The notes under the pieces: model-generated
The model's database searches: none
The model's input: the letters and a program-made list of their open reading frames with translations, nothing else
What the model was told of the DNA's origin: nothing
Source of the DNA: Babesia bovis T2Bo
Taxonomy: Eukaryota > Apicomplexa > Aconoidasida > Piroplasmida > Babesiidae
NCBI RefSeq assembly: GCF_000165395.2
Contig: NC_010575.1
Coordinates: forward strand, 2,093,001 to 2,157,000
Reading direction: 5' to 3'
DNA length: 64,000 nt
In this document: positions 45,402 through 58,167 of the stretch, piece by piece
Numbering within the stretch: position 1 is the stretch's first letter
Layout of the letters: every line of letters starts with the position of its first letter
Translations under genes and position numbers: made by a program

Positions 45402-46089
45402 ATGGTCTTGGCTCGAAATCGTCTCCTTAAGGAGTTGAAGGAGTCAAGTCGTACTGATGACCCGAATATACGTTTGGAACCGGTTAACTCAAACATACAT
45501 CATTGGCATGCTTACATTAGGGGTCTAAAGAACAGTCCCTACGAAGTATGTTTACATTAACATTGATTCATATGTTCACAGAAGGGTATTTTCAAGTTGA
45601 ATATACTCTGCCCTCCGAATTATCCAATAAATCCTCCTGCGGTGAAATTCATAACCAAATGCTTTCATCCAAACATCAATTTTGAAACAGGTTAGTATTG
45701 TATGAGTAGAGTCACCTATCTGTTTCGATAAGTGTTATTATTTTGTAAAAGTTGACATTTGTTATTAAGATTACCATGCATTGTTGTAGTTACAACAGGA
45801 TGTAAATCCTTTATTATTGTAAAATTATGGTTTTTTTGTACTATACTGTTTGCATGATAGAAAAACTTACACAGGAGAGCTTTGTATGGACATTCTGAAG
45901 TCCAATTGGAGCCCTGCTTGGACATTGCAGTATTTATGTAAAGGCATAACGTACATATTGGACGACCCCAATGCAGATAGTCCTTTGAACTGTGACGCTG
46001 GTAACCTTATTAGATCAGGTGATCTCATTGGTTATCGTAGCATGGCAGAGATGTACACGGTTGACTGTGCACTTGACAAGTTCCCATAA
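45402..46089 (+). CDS. Pex4-like ubiquitin-conjugating enzyme E2
   Basis: Three exons, 45402-45545, 45582-45690 and 45875-46089, with introns of 36 and 184 nt, giving 155 residues. The complete UBC fold has helix 1 (MVLARNRLLKELKES), CPPNYPINPPAVKF, the FHPN motif and active-site Cys near residue 88 in GELCMDILKSNWSPAWTLQ. The C-terminal DSPLNCDAGNLIRSGDLIGY resembles the PLN-D-x-x-N-L-x-R-x-G-D block of the peroxisomal E2 Pex4 (Ubc10). Pex4 mono-ubiquitinates Pex5. Piroplasms are generally considered to lack peroxisomes, so a different role, such as an organellar ERAD-like system, should be kept open. Confidence 0.82.
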
Positions 46090-46454
46090 TTATATAGATG
46101 TAGTTAGACCTATAAGCCAATTTGGATTTGAACAGATTAGTTAACGCGATTTCCTACACAACTTGTAATCTACGTTTAGTTCGTATCTAGTTGTTGAACC
46201 AGGAATTTAGGCACTTTTTATTTTGTGAGTTCCTCTGTTGCTTATTCATACTGTTTAGAATCGTAAAGAAAATCATTAAGAGAACGTGAATTAGATCTAT
46301 GACTTACAAAGATTGCAATTAGTGCTCCGCGGTGTACGCCGTTGATATGATGTCCATAAGTATAACTGTCGCGATAGTAGCGAGCCTTTACTAGTTTCAA
46401 TATTTAGAGCGCTAAAATAAAATCAACACATTAAGTTGCGATAGCCAAGTTTGA
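46090..46454. other. Convergent intergenic spacer
   Basis: AT-rich 3' flanks of the Pex4-like E2 and RAD50. No feature seen. Confidence 0.5.
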
Positions 46455-49400
46455 TCAGTATTGATTTGCTAAGAATGGCACAGCTTCAATGACCGTATCA
46501 TTCTCTGTATTTTTCGTCAGCCTAAAATATTTATTACAGTTGCACCGCAAGGCCATTTTTCTTGCAAATCCTTCATCGTGCGTGATGAGTATCAGTTGAA
46601 AATCAATGGAGCAATCATTGACTAGCTTAGCTAACGATGTTTCCAGGCTCTGCAACAAAGATATATCCCTAACCATCAAAACATACCGCTATGTTCTCCT
46701 TGTCAAGATTTGTGGTTGGTTCATCCAGAGCCAGTATATTGCAGTTATAGCAGAAGGCCTCCGTTAATGTTATACGAAGTATCAACGATGCCAATACGCG
46801 TTCACCGGCAGAACATCTCCCACGCATATCCATTTCGACTCCATTATGGTTAACCATAACCATCCTGTATGATTAATAAACGTAACAAATATAAACACCT
46901 ACCTATAATTATACGATCTTGGTGCAAGCCCCGTAGTAGCAACCACAGTATCAATGTTTGACTGGATTTCTATATAATCAACGTTGGTACCCGTATACAC
47001 TTCCCTCCAAACTCTTTTCAATACGGTGTTAATCTGTTCGATTTTTTCGGAATGGTATTGGTGTAGTTTTATTTCTAGCGTTTTCGTATAAAGATTGAGA
47101 TCCTGCAACAATATATATTCACACCCCTACAACATACCTCAAATGCCATGCTATGTGATTTTACAGCCAACATGATTTCCGCGTAATCCTGATGAACGTT
47201 TTTATAAGTATCCGATTCAAGCATTTGTTGCAACTTTTGTACAGTTTCTTCTCTAGTATTTAAAGATCCCCTAAGTGTTGCTATTTCGACGCTGACCTTC
47301 CCACATTTAATATTTGTTTCTTTGATTAGTGCCTGTATTTCATCTTCTGATCGTGGTCCTAGTTTACATCGCAGCGCGTTCAAATAATGCTTCGCGTCTT
47401 CCAATTCCCGCATTTTGGTTTTATAGGTGATATTTTCTTCTAGACGTTGCAGCCACTGCTTTTGGTCGTTTATGGTATCTAGGAGATCTCTTTGTTCTGT
47501 ACGTTTTTGGTTTATTGTATCGGTCACTACGTTTAATTCCGCTTTGAGGTCATGTTGCAGATCTTCGTCTGATTCCGATACTATATATTCTTCATGTATT
47601 TTATCCAGCTTGTTTTTAGCATCTTTATAACGCTCCATCAATCTGTTAAAATTTAATGCTTTAAGCAATAACATACGTCGTGAGTTTTGCAACCTTCAAC
47701 ATGTATTCGTTCTTCATCAATGATGCGCGTGTATTTAGCTCATCATATTCAGTCCTTTTACTTTGTTGCTCAGCCTTCAATGTCTCCAATATGCTTTGAA
47801 TCGCTTCCATTTCTTCATTGGAGTGTTGTTGCTCTGACTGCAATTCAGCATACTTTTTTTCAGCGTCGCCGACTTTCTCGATGTTTAGTGCTATATTGTG
47901 AAGTTCAGTTTCAACTTCTGCCAACGTTTCATCAGCTTTTTGCATCAATGACTTTATATTTTGTATCCCAGAAATAACAGTTTCTAATCTCATTGTGACT
48001 TCAGTTACGTTGTCATCTCCCTGTTGTTGTTCACTATCCATTTCCAGAAATGACTTGTAGTATGCGATATATTCATGTATGCGTAGTGAAGTAACTAACT
48101 TCAGCAACGGTTTATAAGGTTCAACATTGGAGCATGGCTGTTCTGTCCCGTCTTGTTGATACCAATCTGTTGATAATGTTTTAGAGATGGTTGGAACTTA
48201 CCTTCGATTTGATTAATCATCTGGATTATGGCAGCTACAGAATCTTGTTGAAACTGTATATTATCTAAGCGAGGAGAAATATTTGGTGACGTTCTTTTGA
48301 TTAGAGCGGTGGAAAAGAAATCTTTGATTTTTGTTATTAAATCTTCATCATCTGCTTTTATGCCCAGTACATCTTTGGCGTATTGCATAATTTCTTTCCT
48401 ATCATTCGCAAGCATATGTTCTAAGAAATTCAAAGCAGCTTTAACTTCATTTTTGTCTTCTATTGTTATACCATTGATTGTGTTTTTCTCCTTCAATACA
48501 ATGACTTTCAGGTGTTCCCTTTCATTGACGAGTGGTATCAGCATTTGTTCATATGCTTCAAGTTCTTGTTTTATCTTTTCCATTAAGACTTCATTATGTT
48601 TGTAACTATTCTTCATTTGTTCTAGTTCATTTGCTTGCTTCGCATAGTCTTGCATTTCTGCATCTAACACTTGAGCCAGAACATTAAGTGCACCTTCTTT
48701 GGTTGTAACATCGAGTATGCGCTGTTCCAATTGTGCTATTTCCTTTTTCAATTGCACTAGATTATTATTTACTTCCTCATTCTGGCTCATGTTTTCCAAA
48801 TGGTTTATATACATGTTAACATTTTGTTCATCGATCATTGAGTCCACATGTAAATCCATTTCTTTGTTGATATCGGCTACGATAGATACAAGCAACTCCC
48901 CTGTAGATTTTATAGTTTCCTCTATGTAGATGCGATTGGTGATCTATAAACATGAGTGAGCTTATTACTATACATACCTTGTCATTTGTTACGTTAATGT
49001 GTTGGTGAAGTCCATCCATGTGTTCCATTAATCGGTCTATTTCCAGTGTAATGGTATTGTATGTGCCATGATATCCCTGTATGTTATTTATGTCAATGAC
49101 GCAAACATACTTCTAGTTCGTGCGATACTTTCTCAAAGAACAACGTCATATCATCGAGACTTTCCTCATATATTTCACCTATGTTTTGTTGCATAATGTG
49201 AATATCGTTTGAAAGCCTGGAAATGTGTAATAGCATGGTGCAAAATATACCTCTCAATCGCTTCTTTGGTATGTCTTATTTCTGTGCAAACGGCTGCTGC
49301 ATGTTCGTATTCTTTACGTAGCATTTGCGCCGTTTCGTTAATTTGCTTTAATTCACTTTCGAGCAATCTGCATATATATTTAATTTGTTAACCATAGTAA

Positions 49401-50410
49401 ACTAACGCCAGCCTTTCCTTTGACTGTTCTATGTTATCAGCATTGCTTTTAAATTGATTTTTCAATTCAGCCACCTATGTGTATTAATTTAACAATGTAC
49501 AAATTTACCTGTGTTATTTGTGCTTTGGCATATTCTAATTTTATCATTTCACGCTTTATTGCTTCATTTTGCTCCTTCTTTTCCTTTTGAAGTGCTGTCA
49601 ACGCTTTGGTATACCTCGATGTTTCCAACAAGTCGTCAAACTTTGATTTAAATTTGGAGAGATCGTCCAACGCCCAGTTGCTTTCGTCTTGATGGCATAC
49701 CACCACTAAGGATGTATATTCAACTCAGTGTAGACAAATTTACCACTATCTATAAGTGCTCTTGAAAGTCCCATCATTGAAGGAAGTGACGTGTCAATAT
49801 CACTCATTTTCATCCCTAGGTTTGATTCCACTTCATCTGGACCTATGACGCGCATTTTGCTTTCTCCAGTCTGAAAATGTGTTAAACCTTTTTGATGTTT
49901 ATTACCTTAAATGTTGGTTTACTACCATCATTCCTTTCTCTAGTTACTGAGTAATTCCTTGTGGCGAAGATCTTAGCATAGATATTTCATAAGCATTAAG
50001 TTCTTACCTGTACTTTTTGGTATGTTTCAACTCCTAGGGTGATTTGTGCTCGCACTTCTCGTTGTTCTGACATTTTAGAATCATAGATGAATGATTTCCC
50101 GCGATCGGCATTAGGTGGTAATATACCACAAAGTCCCATCTTAAGGCACTCCATAATAGTCTGGAAGAGTATATTTAACATTTAGGACATGTATTTCATA
50201 ACATGTTATCCAAAATATGGAATATATTGTATACATTCCAAACATCAGAGTATACAGCAGTAAGAACGTACGGCACCTAATGCTTACCGTTTTACCTGCT
50301 CCATTAGGACCAACTATAAGTGTGAGTGGCTTTTCAAACTCAATACTCTGTGCGTTGTTAGGAGAGAAGCATCGGATTCCTTGTATCTGTAAGCTTTTTA
50401 GAGTAGACAT
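46455..50410 (-). CDS. RAD50: DNA double-strand break repair protein RAD50
   Basis: Fifteen exons: 50410-50288, 50160-50008, 49971-49906, 49870-49744, 49705-49509, 49474-49407, 49367-49251, 49216-49111, 49076-48978, 48943-48202, 48166-47677, 47642-47138, 47102-46903, 46864-46687, 46649-46455. Introns are 34-39 nt except the first (127 nt). All phases join, giving 1121 residues (human 1312). Walker A is GPNGAGKT at about 33-40, followed by the early motif [16 protein letters not shown]. Two long coiled coils fill the middle. The signature [14 protein letters not shown], Walker B/D-loop [16 protein letters not shown] and H-loop [10 protein letters not shown] complete the ABC-type head. It is the ATPase of the MRN complex. 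The CxxC zinc hook expected midway (about 560-620) is not seen, only a single Cys (EQPCSNV). Confidence 0.93.
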
Positions 50411-50850
50411 CTTGAAATTCTATATCCGAAGATGAATGTATTTCTCGGTAACTGTGCCATGAAATGGAATCATATGGCCAACTCCTAGAAAACGTTCAAT
50501 TAACTAATTCACTGTGATATGCAACTGATTTAAATGTAAATCCATTATGATTTACATTACGCTATAAAATTACATTTTCTCAAAACAATTGTATATAATA
50601 TCACACTCAATGCATGATGTGTGTTGATAACAGCGTTCTGCTGGTTGGACACATTCTTTCATAGCTCTTTGTACGGATAAATAGTATTGACTCATATAAA
50701 ATTAAAAACCGTTGGTCCAATTTAAAGCGTTAATGGGTTAGGTGTGTAAATACTAGTTCTACTAATATCTAGGTAGAGTTTCATAGCCTTCTTAGACATA
50801 GAAGTCGTTATCAATACCGCAAACAATAATATCACATTAATATACTACAT
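50411..50850. other. Intergenic spacer
   Basis: AT-rich region upstream of RAD50. No feature seen. Confidence 0.5.
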
Positions 50851-51012
50851 TCACTTTTCTTTTGCTATTTCTTCCTTCTTTGCCTTCTTCTGTTGCTTTG
50901 TTCCTTTTTCCCCGTCGCACAGTTCCTTGAATGCAATATCTAACCAGGTGCGGTTGCCTGTATTTTCGTTGACAAGAATAAGCAAGGATACAACTCTTTC
51001 CAGTGCGAACAT
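50851..51012 (-). CDS. Possible small protein (53 residues) with lysine-rich tail
   Basis: Minus frame with ATG at 51012 and stop at 50851-50853. It has a hydrophobic start (MFALERVVSLLILVNE), a central NRTWLDIAFKELCDG and a strongly basic Lys/Glu/Gln tail (KQQKKAKKEEIAKEK). This order looks like a genuine protein end, and the frame may be the last exon of a spliced gene. No upstream exon was identified and no family was recognised. It is divergent from the gene at 51222. Confidence 0.38.
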   Translation of the reverse strand: MFALERVVSLLILVNENTGNRTWLDIAFKELCDGEKGTKQQKKAKKEEIAKEK

Positions 51013-51221
51013 GGGTCACTACATCGGTTTGGGCGTTTTTGTATAATGGAGGTATAAGACATAATGTTACACACATGGTGGGTGCGAGGATCCTGGGTGT
51101 GTATGGTCTGTTTGTCTCAGGCGTCACTGGTGTTTTATGACATGCAGGTAACACATTGATATATGCTTATATTAAAACATTAGCTTGGGTGTAATGTTAA
51201 TGCGTGCCTTTGGAGGCCACG

Positions 51222-52544
51222 ATGGCGCAAACACCCATTCATCTGCAGCACTCGTATGACTACGAGAATAGGGATGACAGCGAAAACGTTTTCCGTCATG
51301 TATCCTCTAAGGAGGGTTCCATATCGCAGCGTTCGACTATTGAGAGCACCGCAGACGTCGGTGAGGCTTATGAAGACCTTTTTCTTCTTCAGGAGATAGC
51401 CTTTGATCTTCCTGAGATGGAGGGCATGTTGTTGAGTACAATGTCCTCTATGAAACATCGCAATTCTTTTTCTCTTCCAGGTATGATGTGATTTACATGA
51501 CTAATTGTTATTTTAGCATGGTTCGTCGACATGTTAAGGGCATCCGTTCACTTTATTATGATGGCTGGTTTCATATTTACTATTGGATTCATTGCCAGTT
51601 TTTTCATGTCTGCACCAACTGGGTTTACTGGTACTGTAATATGGGAGTCACCTCGCGCTGTGGGTGAACCTCAGCACAAGTTATACGTCATTACAAAGGA
51701 TGACGGTTCCCTATCTCTTGAAGGAACTTTATACCTATCGCATCATGTCTTCAATCCAACGCCTTTTACGGCGTCATTATCCTCTCATGTATTTGTTTTC
51801 TATTTACCTAAATCGGGTCAGGTGAACCAAAGAAAGGAGGATTGTTTAAATGAAGCCCTTTGGACGGTGCCAGACAACACGACAGATTTTCTGCGTGATT
51901 CTGTTAAGGGCATATTTAAACACGACGAAAAGAAATCTGCTGTGACCCCGTTTCCCCATGTCGAAGGATTGGACGACCACCATGATTCTGATAATGAGGA
52001 AGAAGGTGCTGATGGCGTTTGCACGCAGCACAGTCTTGTTACTTTACGTAGTGTCAAGGCAGTTAATGACGACGACATTGCGTTACCTCTTGAGGTTAGG
52101 GACAATTCACTATTTGACACGTTCAAGTCATTTTTGATGTTGGATAACAACTTACATTTGATTACAAACGTGCAGCCTGGATTGAATGAGATAAGTTATT
52201 TAATTAGTGTGAGTGAGCGTATACCTCGTAATCGTGATACGGAAGAACTGATCAGGTTTCTAACTGAGGATGCGCGTGATGGCAATATTCTATTGCGCGT
52301 ATCATCTGTTGAGCAGCGATTTGAGACTATGTTTTTTGGAGGTGACATGCTACCACAGAAGTTCTATCCCGTTAATGTTCCCTGTACCACTATACCGTAT
52401 CCCAGCCGTCAGCGGGAAGTTGATAAGGTGCGTCGTCAGCAGCACGAGTACTTCAACCGTCAGTTTAACGTTTTATTGAACATGGACACATTGTATAACC
52501 CAAGGTGTCCCTTGTCTCAGGGCGCTGCAGATTCCAGCCATTAA
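51222..52544 (+). CDS. Type II single-pass membrane protein, unknown
   Basis: Two exons, 51222-51480 and 51517-52544, with a 36-nt intron, giving 428 residues. The start is the ATG at 51222; upstream in frame there is only a GTG. A Ser/Glu-rich cytosolic N-terminus of about 90 residues is followed by one hydrophobic helix (VHFIMMAGFIFTIGFIASFF, about 97-116). A 310-residue lumenal or extracellular domain rich in beta-type sequence follows (GTVIWESPRAVGEPQHKLYV, EGTLYLSHHVF), with an acidic His/Asp insert (DDHHDSDNEEEG). There are three or four cysteines. I do not recognise the family; a conserved apicomplexan secretory-pathway protein is plausible. Confidence 0.78.
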
Positions 52545-52818
52545 GGAGTAGTATTGCGGCTTTTCATGGGTGTATATAGCCCATAACGTTATGTTGATAA
52601 TTAATGTCTATTATAGGTACATTAGTTTTATGCAAGCACTGCGTGAATACATTGCTGGAATCACATTTGACATTGTATATCGCTATATTGTGTGTAGTGG
52701 TGTCTGTAAATATTCAATATTGTTGCCTGCTGTCAGGCTGACTAGAGCAAACCTCTGTTCTGTTTGTCACCTACCCAACAGACTACAATTTACTTAAATC
52801 GATGATTAATATTTGGTA

Positions 52819-55800
52819 ATGGCTTCCTTGATAGCCAAGCCGATAATATTCGGCTCACTTTTGGCTACGAAGGTCACATTGCGTGTACCTTTAAGTTATT
52901 TTGACAGTGATGGTAGGTGTTCATTAATTGTGGATTTTCAGCGGTATATATCATGTTTTCCACTTTTTGTAGCATTAATCTGGTGCTATGTCTACATTTA
53001 TATACAATGTGTAATATGAGTGCTTGTTTTGGGTACAATGTTTGTATGTTAGTGTGTTGACATTATCTGTTGACGGCAGTTTTATCATATTCCAGGCTAT
53101 CATAGCTGTCAAAGTGACACATCGCAGTCGCCTACTGATGTAGGCGATGTTCATGATGGCGCTTCAATATATGAACACCGCCCTTCAAATCGCAAAGTCC
53201 CTGTAAAGTCAGGGCACGACCATTATACAGACAGTGATAAAGATGCCATGAGCATCGATGATACATCACAGGAGCATTGCAATATCAACATCCTAGTTAA
53301 CTGTGGTTGGAGTTTAGATTTCGAGCCTGAGAGCATTGATCTCTTGAAGCAATGTTGTAGTGATGTTGACGTTATAATTTTGACTGATGGAGATTTTGGC
53401 CATGTCGGTGCTTTACCTGTTATTTATTCATGGCTCCACGTGGTGCGCGATGGTCTTGGCTTACCATCTATACTCTGTACTGAGGGATGCTACAAGTTTG
53501 CTCGAGCATGTTTAGTTGATGTTCTGGACAACGCCACGCTTTCTTACAAGTTTGAGGGTTACAATTTCTCAGATTTGGATTTATTTTACAGTGGTTGTGT
53601 CACGTTACGTTATAGGGAGAGTTTTCCATTTGTTAAGTCTGGTGAAGGTTGGCGCATTCATATATCACTGTTACCATTGAACAATGGCGTATCCATTGGT
53701 GGTGCTGTATGGCGTTTGGAATTAGGCACTCGTACTATAGTATGTGCGCCTACATATCGTGTTGAATCCGTATGGTTCCTTAACGGTTGTGAGTTTGACG
53801 GTATACGGAACGCTGATGTTGTTGTTACTTACGATCAACCTCGACTACCACCAGAACCTGTCAATCCATACGTTACAGAATGCAATAGCATGTCTTCTAT
53901 ACTATCTGTTATTGGCGGTACATTACGATCGCACGGTTCTGTTTTAATCCCATTGGATGTTGGTTCCCAATTGATTGACCTTTTATTTCACCTCAATGCT
54001 GTGTGGTCGAATAGTGATCTTCAACAGTATCCTATTGTCTTGGTATCTCCTATTGCTGTCAAGTTAATCCTACTATTTGGCACATGTTTGGAATACATGC
54101 GTACAACTATTTGTCACAATTTCTTACGTACTCTTTGGAATCCCATATCTAGCATGAAGTTTATTCATGCGGTATCTCGTCTGGATGAACTCCGTCGATT
54201 TGCCAATAGACCTTGTGTATTTATATCTACTTGCAGCAGTTTGGATTTTGGTCTATCGAGTTACCTCTTTGCTGCATTATCTTGTTACAAGAAGAACAGT
54301 ATTATATTTACTAATCTCTCTTCTGGTATATCCAGTGTTTTGGGTCGTTACCATGACTTTATTCGTGCTGGAGATATCGATGAGTTACATTACGACTTTG
54401 AATTTAAACTTAACCTCGAACCCACTGAGGGGGACGCTGAAGAGACTGGTATGTTGTATGTGCTTTTATACATATTCTGTAGATACTGTGGATAATACTG
54501 ATACCCAAGAGCAGGTGACTACCGCGGGTCACACAGACGTCATTATGGACACTTTTGACGGGGAGTTGGCTACCGACTTTTTGTTTAAAGGCCATCGCAA
54601 TTTTATTGTCCAGGGTGGTGTAGCTACTTACACCACACCGACTGTAGTTCGTGATGACTTGGAGAAGCATGAAAAGGATTTGGACGTTGATTTGGACTAC
54701 GGGATACCTTATACTAACTTATCGCGTGCTGACCTTGATCAGCATATTATGGACCCTGGATTTCCACCGGTTTTAGATGATCCTTTATTTGGTGATACCG
54801 AGGCTCGTCAACCGGAACCGGTAGAGAATCCTTTCAACACATACTACACGCATCACCTTGAGAACATTAGTGTCGGCAATTTGTTTGGGACTGTCGAGAT
54901 CCCTGCTATGGATGACGGATCGAGGCCCACTGCTGTTTGCAAGCGTTTAGATTTGGTGATTCGCAGTGGTTTATATCTAACTCATTACTTTAGTCAACAT
55001 CGTCCAAGTTGTGAAGCCGTCAGTTTGTTTAAGGAGTGCGTACCCCGTACTATTGCGATGCTACCTGGCCTTGGTGATTCCAATACCTTATCAGTTACAA
55101 CACAGTTAATTCGTGAAACAGTTCCGGGATGTGTTATCTATGGGCTGGCCTCATTGGAGTCTGGCATGGCGGAAAAACAGGATACCTCTAGTGTTTGCAT
55201 TCCGTTAGACCTTCGTGAATCGTTTTTATCTCGTTCACTTAAATTATTCACGGAAACGCATGGTAAATGGCAGCTTCATCAGGGCGATGCAGGTTCATTG
55301 GCTGTGGACCAATCAGCTGGATCCACAATGAATCGTGTTATGTCTGTTATGCGTTCCGTTTCTGTTTGGAAGCGTTTATACAACCCGGTATCTACATTCC
55401 AGGCTATTGTTCGGTTAGTTGCTGAACCCTTAGATAACTCTGGTACTGGTAACCAGGAGATAAGGAGTACTACCTTTTGGACTGAGCGTGCTTCAGGTAC
55501 ACCGGGTATATCGCTGTTAATACCTGGAGATGACGTTAGTGACATGGATGATGATCCTGGAGCTGATGAAGTTACTGTGAAAACAACATCTCTGCGTGAC
55601 ACAGAGTTATTACACTCTAGTGACCGCAGTTTGTACGTTGGTACCGTATCCATGCCTACATTACTGGGTTACGTTGAACAGTGCTTACCGGACAACTGTG
55701 GCATCGAGGGCGGTGTTTTGAGTGTGACTGACCGTTGTTTGGTATCTCGTGATACAGTTCGTCACGGTATGCATCGTTGGAGTGTGCGCGGTACTTTGGA

Positions 55801-55867
55801 TCCTTCCTTTTACTTTTCTCGGAAGATGCTCCGCTGTTTACACAATCGTTTAGAGCCTTTGTACTGA
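52819..55867 (+). CDS. CPSF2: Cleavage and polyadenylation specificity factor subunit 2 (CPSF100)
   Basis: Three exons, 52819-52912, 53096-54448 and 54483-55867, with introns of 183 and 34 nt, giving 943 residues. The metallo-beta-lactamase/beta-CASP fold is visible. INILVNCGWSLDFEPESIDL and VIILTDGDFGHVGALPVIYS sit where active enzymes have HxHxDH, and the histidines are missing, as in CPSF100. Later blocks are SIGGAVWRLELGTRTIVCAP, FLNGCEFDGIRNADVVVTYD and the beta-CASP GFSRD-like DFGLSSYLFAALSC. The C-terminal PLYVGT-like LYVGTVSMPTLLGYV...IEGGVLSVTDRCLVSRD matches the CPSF100 end domain. It is the non-catalytic partner of CPSF73 in mRNA 3'-end formation. Confidence 0.9.
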
Positions 55868-56068
55868 TATGCTTTAATTGTGTTAGTAATACTATCATGT
55901 CTAATGGTGTTGTTGTTTTGTTACATATTGCATACCCCAGCTATTGATACCGTTTCATTATAAAATCAAGAAAAATTCCGGGATTCCTCATTGATTAGTA
56001 TGTATCTGTATCGCATAATGTAATCTGGTTACCTGTTTGTTGATGTTATCATTTGGGTGTGTATTCCT

Positions 56069-58071
56069 ATGACGAAGAAACGTGCACATGATGTATTGGC
56101 GGAGGTTTTTGTGGATTTACCGTGTCAGGTATGCTTAATTATGCAATATTAACTTTGTTACAGGACGACTCTCGTGCATCTGAGAGTTTTGTCAAGTTAC
56201 GTGACTGTCTAGTTGGATACCGTTCTGAGGTTGAACGACTTGAATCTCGCAATGCCTACCTCGTTCGAGAGAATGAGTGTTTGCGTGACTTGTGTTCTTC
56301 CATCGGTACTTTATGGGATGTCTTAAACGATGAGTTCGGTCGACTGGTTGATGGTACCAAGGTAGCATCTGATAGGAGTGTAGTTACCGAGGACACGTTT
56401 TTAGACTCATTACATCGTAATCGCTTACCTTTTTCGGTTATTCGCAGTAAACAATCTGCTAAGACCCTGCCTTTTGACATTGCATCTTCTGTAAGTGACA
56501 CATCATCGGAAGGGAATACTATTCCCGGTGATGTCGAGTTGGAATCGTCGTTGTCTACCCACTTGGAAGCATTCAATCGCCGCAAGGACGAGTTAGTAAA
56601 ACGCGTCCAGCAATGCTGCCTCTTAGGTTCACATACTACTAACGGTAGCTCAGATGAGCAGCTGTCGATTGAGCGTGGTTATCGTCGCATTTTGGAGTTG
56701 GCAGTTGGTCGTTTGTATGACCTTCTAGATCAATCTCGTGCTGAATTATCCATACAGCGTATGGAGAATGGCAAGCTTGAGGTAGAGATATCTCGTTTAA
56801 CAAAGGTGAACTCTACGTTACGTCATTCATTGGATGAGGCCAAGTCTGAAATTACTCAGCTGACACGAGCTAGTACGAAGGAGGTGACATCTCCAACCAC
56901 TGCCGCAGCAAGTTCGTCAGCATCCATGGAAGTGCGCCCACCTCAAGCTGATAAAATCCGTTCTGTTGATGACATAACTGAAGCCATGATAGTTGGCTCG
57001 ACGTTATATTCTCGTTTATATCACGTATGCGTAGCTCAGGACGGCGAGATAAACCGCCTTGAAAAGGAGAACTGTAAGCTTCGATCGACTTATCAGCGTA
57101 TGAGCTTAGATAAGGACCAGCGCTTATTTGAGTATATTCAGCGTTACGAATCAACTCACAACTCGTTGATTGAACACGTCAGTACTGTAGATCGCCGTTT
57201 AGATGAATACAAGGGTGAATTACAGTATCAGCGTGAGTTGCAGCGTAGATTGGAAGCTCAGGTTTCTAGTTTACAATCTGAACGTGATGCCTTGATGTCA
57301 AAAATAGAATCCAAGGATCGCTTATACAGTGACCATTTAAATCGCATGTCTAAAATTATAGGCACATCAAATTCCGATTCGGGTGTAGCTGACTACCAGG
57401 AACAGTTACAGAACTTGAGCGTAGAGCTTGAGGAGATAAGTCTGGCTTATGAGGAGAAGGTCACTGAGAATGAGCGTCTTCAACGCCAGTTGAAGGAGCT
57501 TAATATGTATCGTGACAAGTGTGCCAATACCGATTTCGAGATACGTGCTATGGAGGAAAAGTTATCTCGTGCAAGGTCATTTTGTGATCGCAGGATAGAG
57601 GGTGCTTATGATTTTCATAAGGCTCTCACTAACCGTTTGACGGCCTACCGCAACACATGGTTATCATCTTACCGTCGTAGTCTGTTGTTCGAGAAGAAGC
57701 GTGACATTGCATCTTCTGCTTTGTGTGAGTCTCAGGCTCGGTTACGACGGTGTCAGCGTGACCTTAAGGAATGCCAATCCCGTTTATCATATTTGCTACC
57801 TAGTGGTGGCGATAATAACACGAACCAGCTTCCTGAAGGACTTGATGTTAAGGGTGACATTTGCAGTGTCATTCGTGAGAATGAGGTTTTACGTCGTCGT
57901 ATGATTTGCACGTTGTGTTCGGAACACTTCCGTGACCGTTGTTTGACTCAGTGCGGTCACGTGTTTTGTGAGGCTTGCATTAACAGCAGCATTAAGAGCC
58001 GTAATCGCAAGTGTCCCGCTTGTAAGGTTGTGTTTGACCGCAACGACGTTAAGCGTTTATACTTTGACTAA
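56069..58071 (+). CDS. BRE1-like (RNF20/40) RING E3 ubiquitin ligase
   Basis: Two exons, 56069-56128 and 56164-58071, with a 35-nt intron, giving 655 residues. Nearly the whole protein is coiled coil (many Leu/Glu/Arg heptads). The C-terminal C3HC4 RING reads CTLCSEHFRDRCLTQCGHVFCEAC...RKCPAC and ends VFDRNDVKRLYFD. A long coiled coil with a terminal RING of the form CxxC...HVFCxxC...RKCPxC...F...D...R.Y is the BRE1/RNF20 architecture, which monoubiquitinates histone H2B with a Rad6-type E2 and couples transcription to H3 methylation. It lies 96 bp from the convergent HSP70 gene. Confidence 0.88.
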
Positions 58072-58167
58072 CTATATATAGTATGTATTCTCATGATTAC
58101 GTTTTTGTTAAGTGAAGACTAGCATTGTTTGATGAGTAAATAAATGTTTTCAGGCATTGCCATGTGC

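Noticed and set aside
52913..53095. Alternative exon inside the 183-nt CPSF2 intron (acceptor near 52941)
   Set aside because: It opens a frame that meets a stop before the next acceptor; the single long intron keeps phase.
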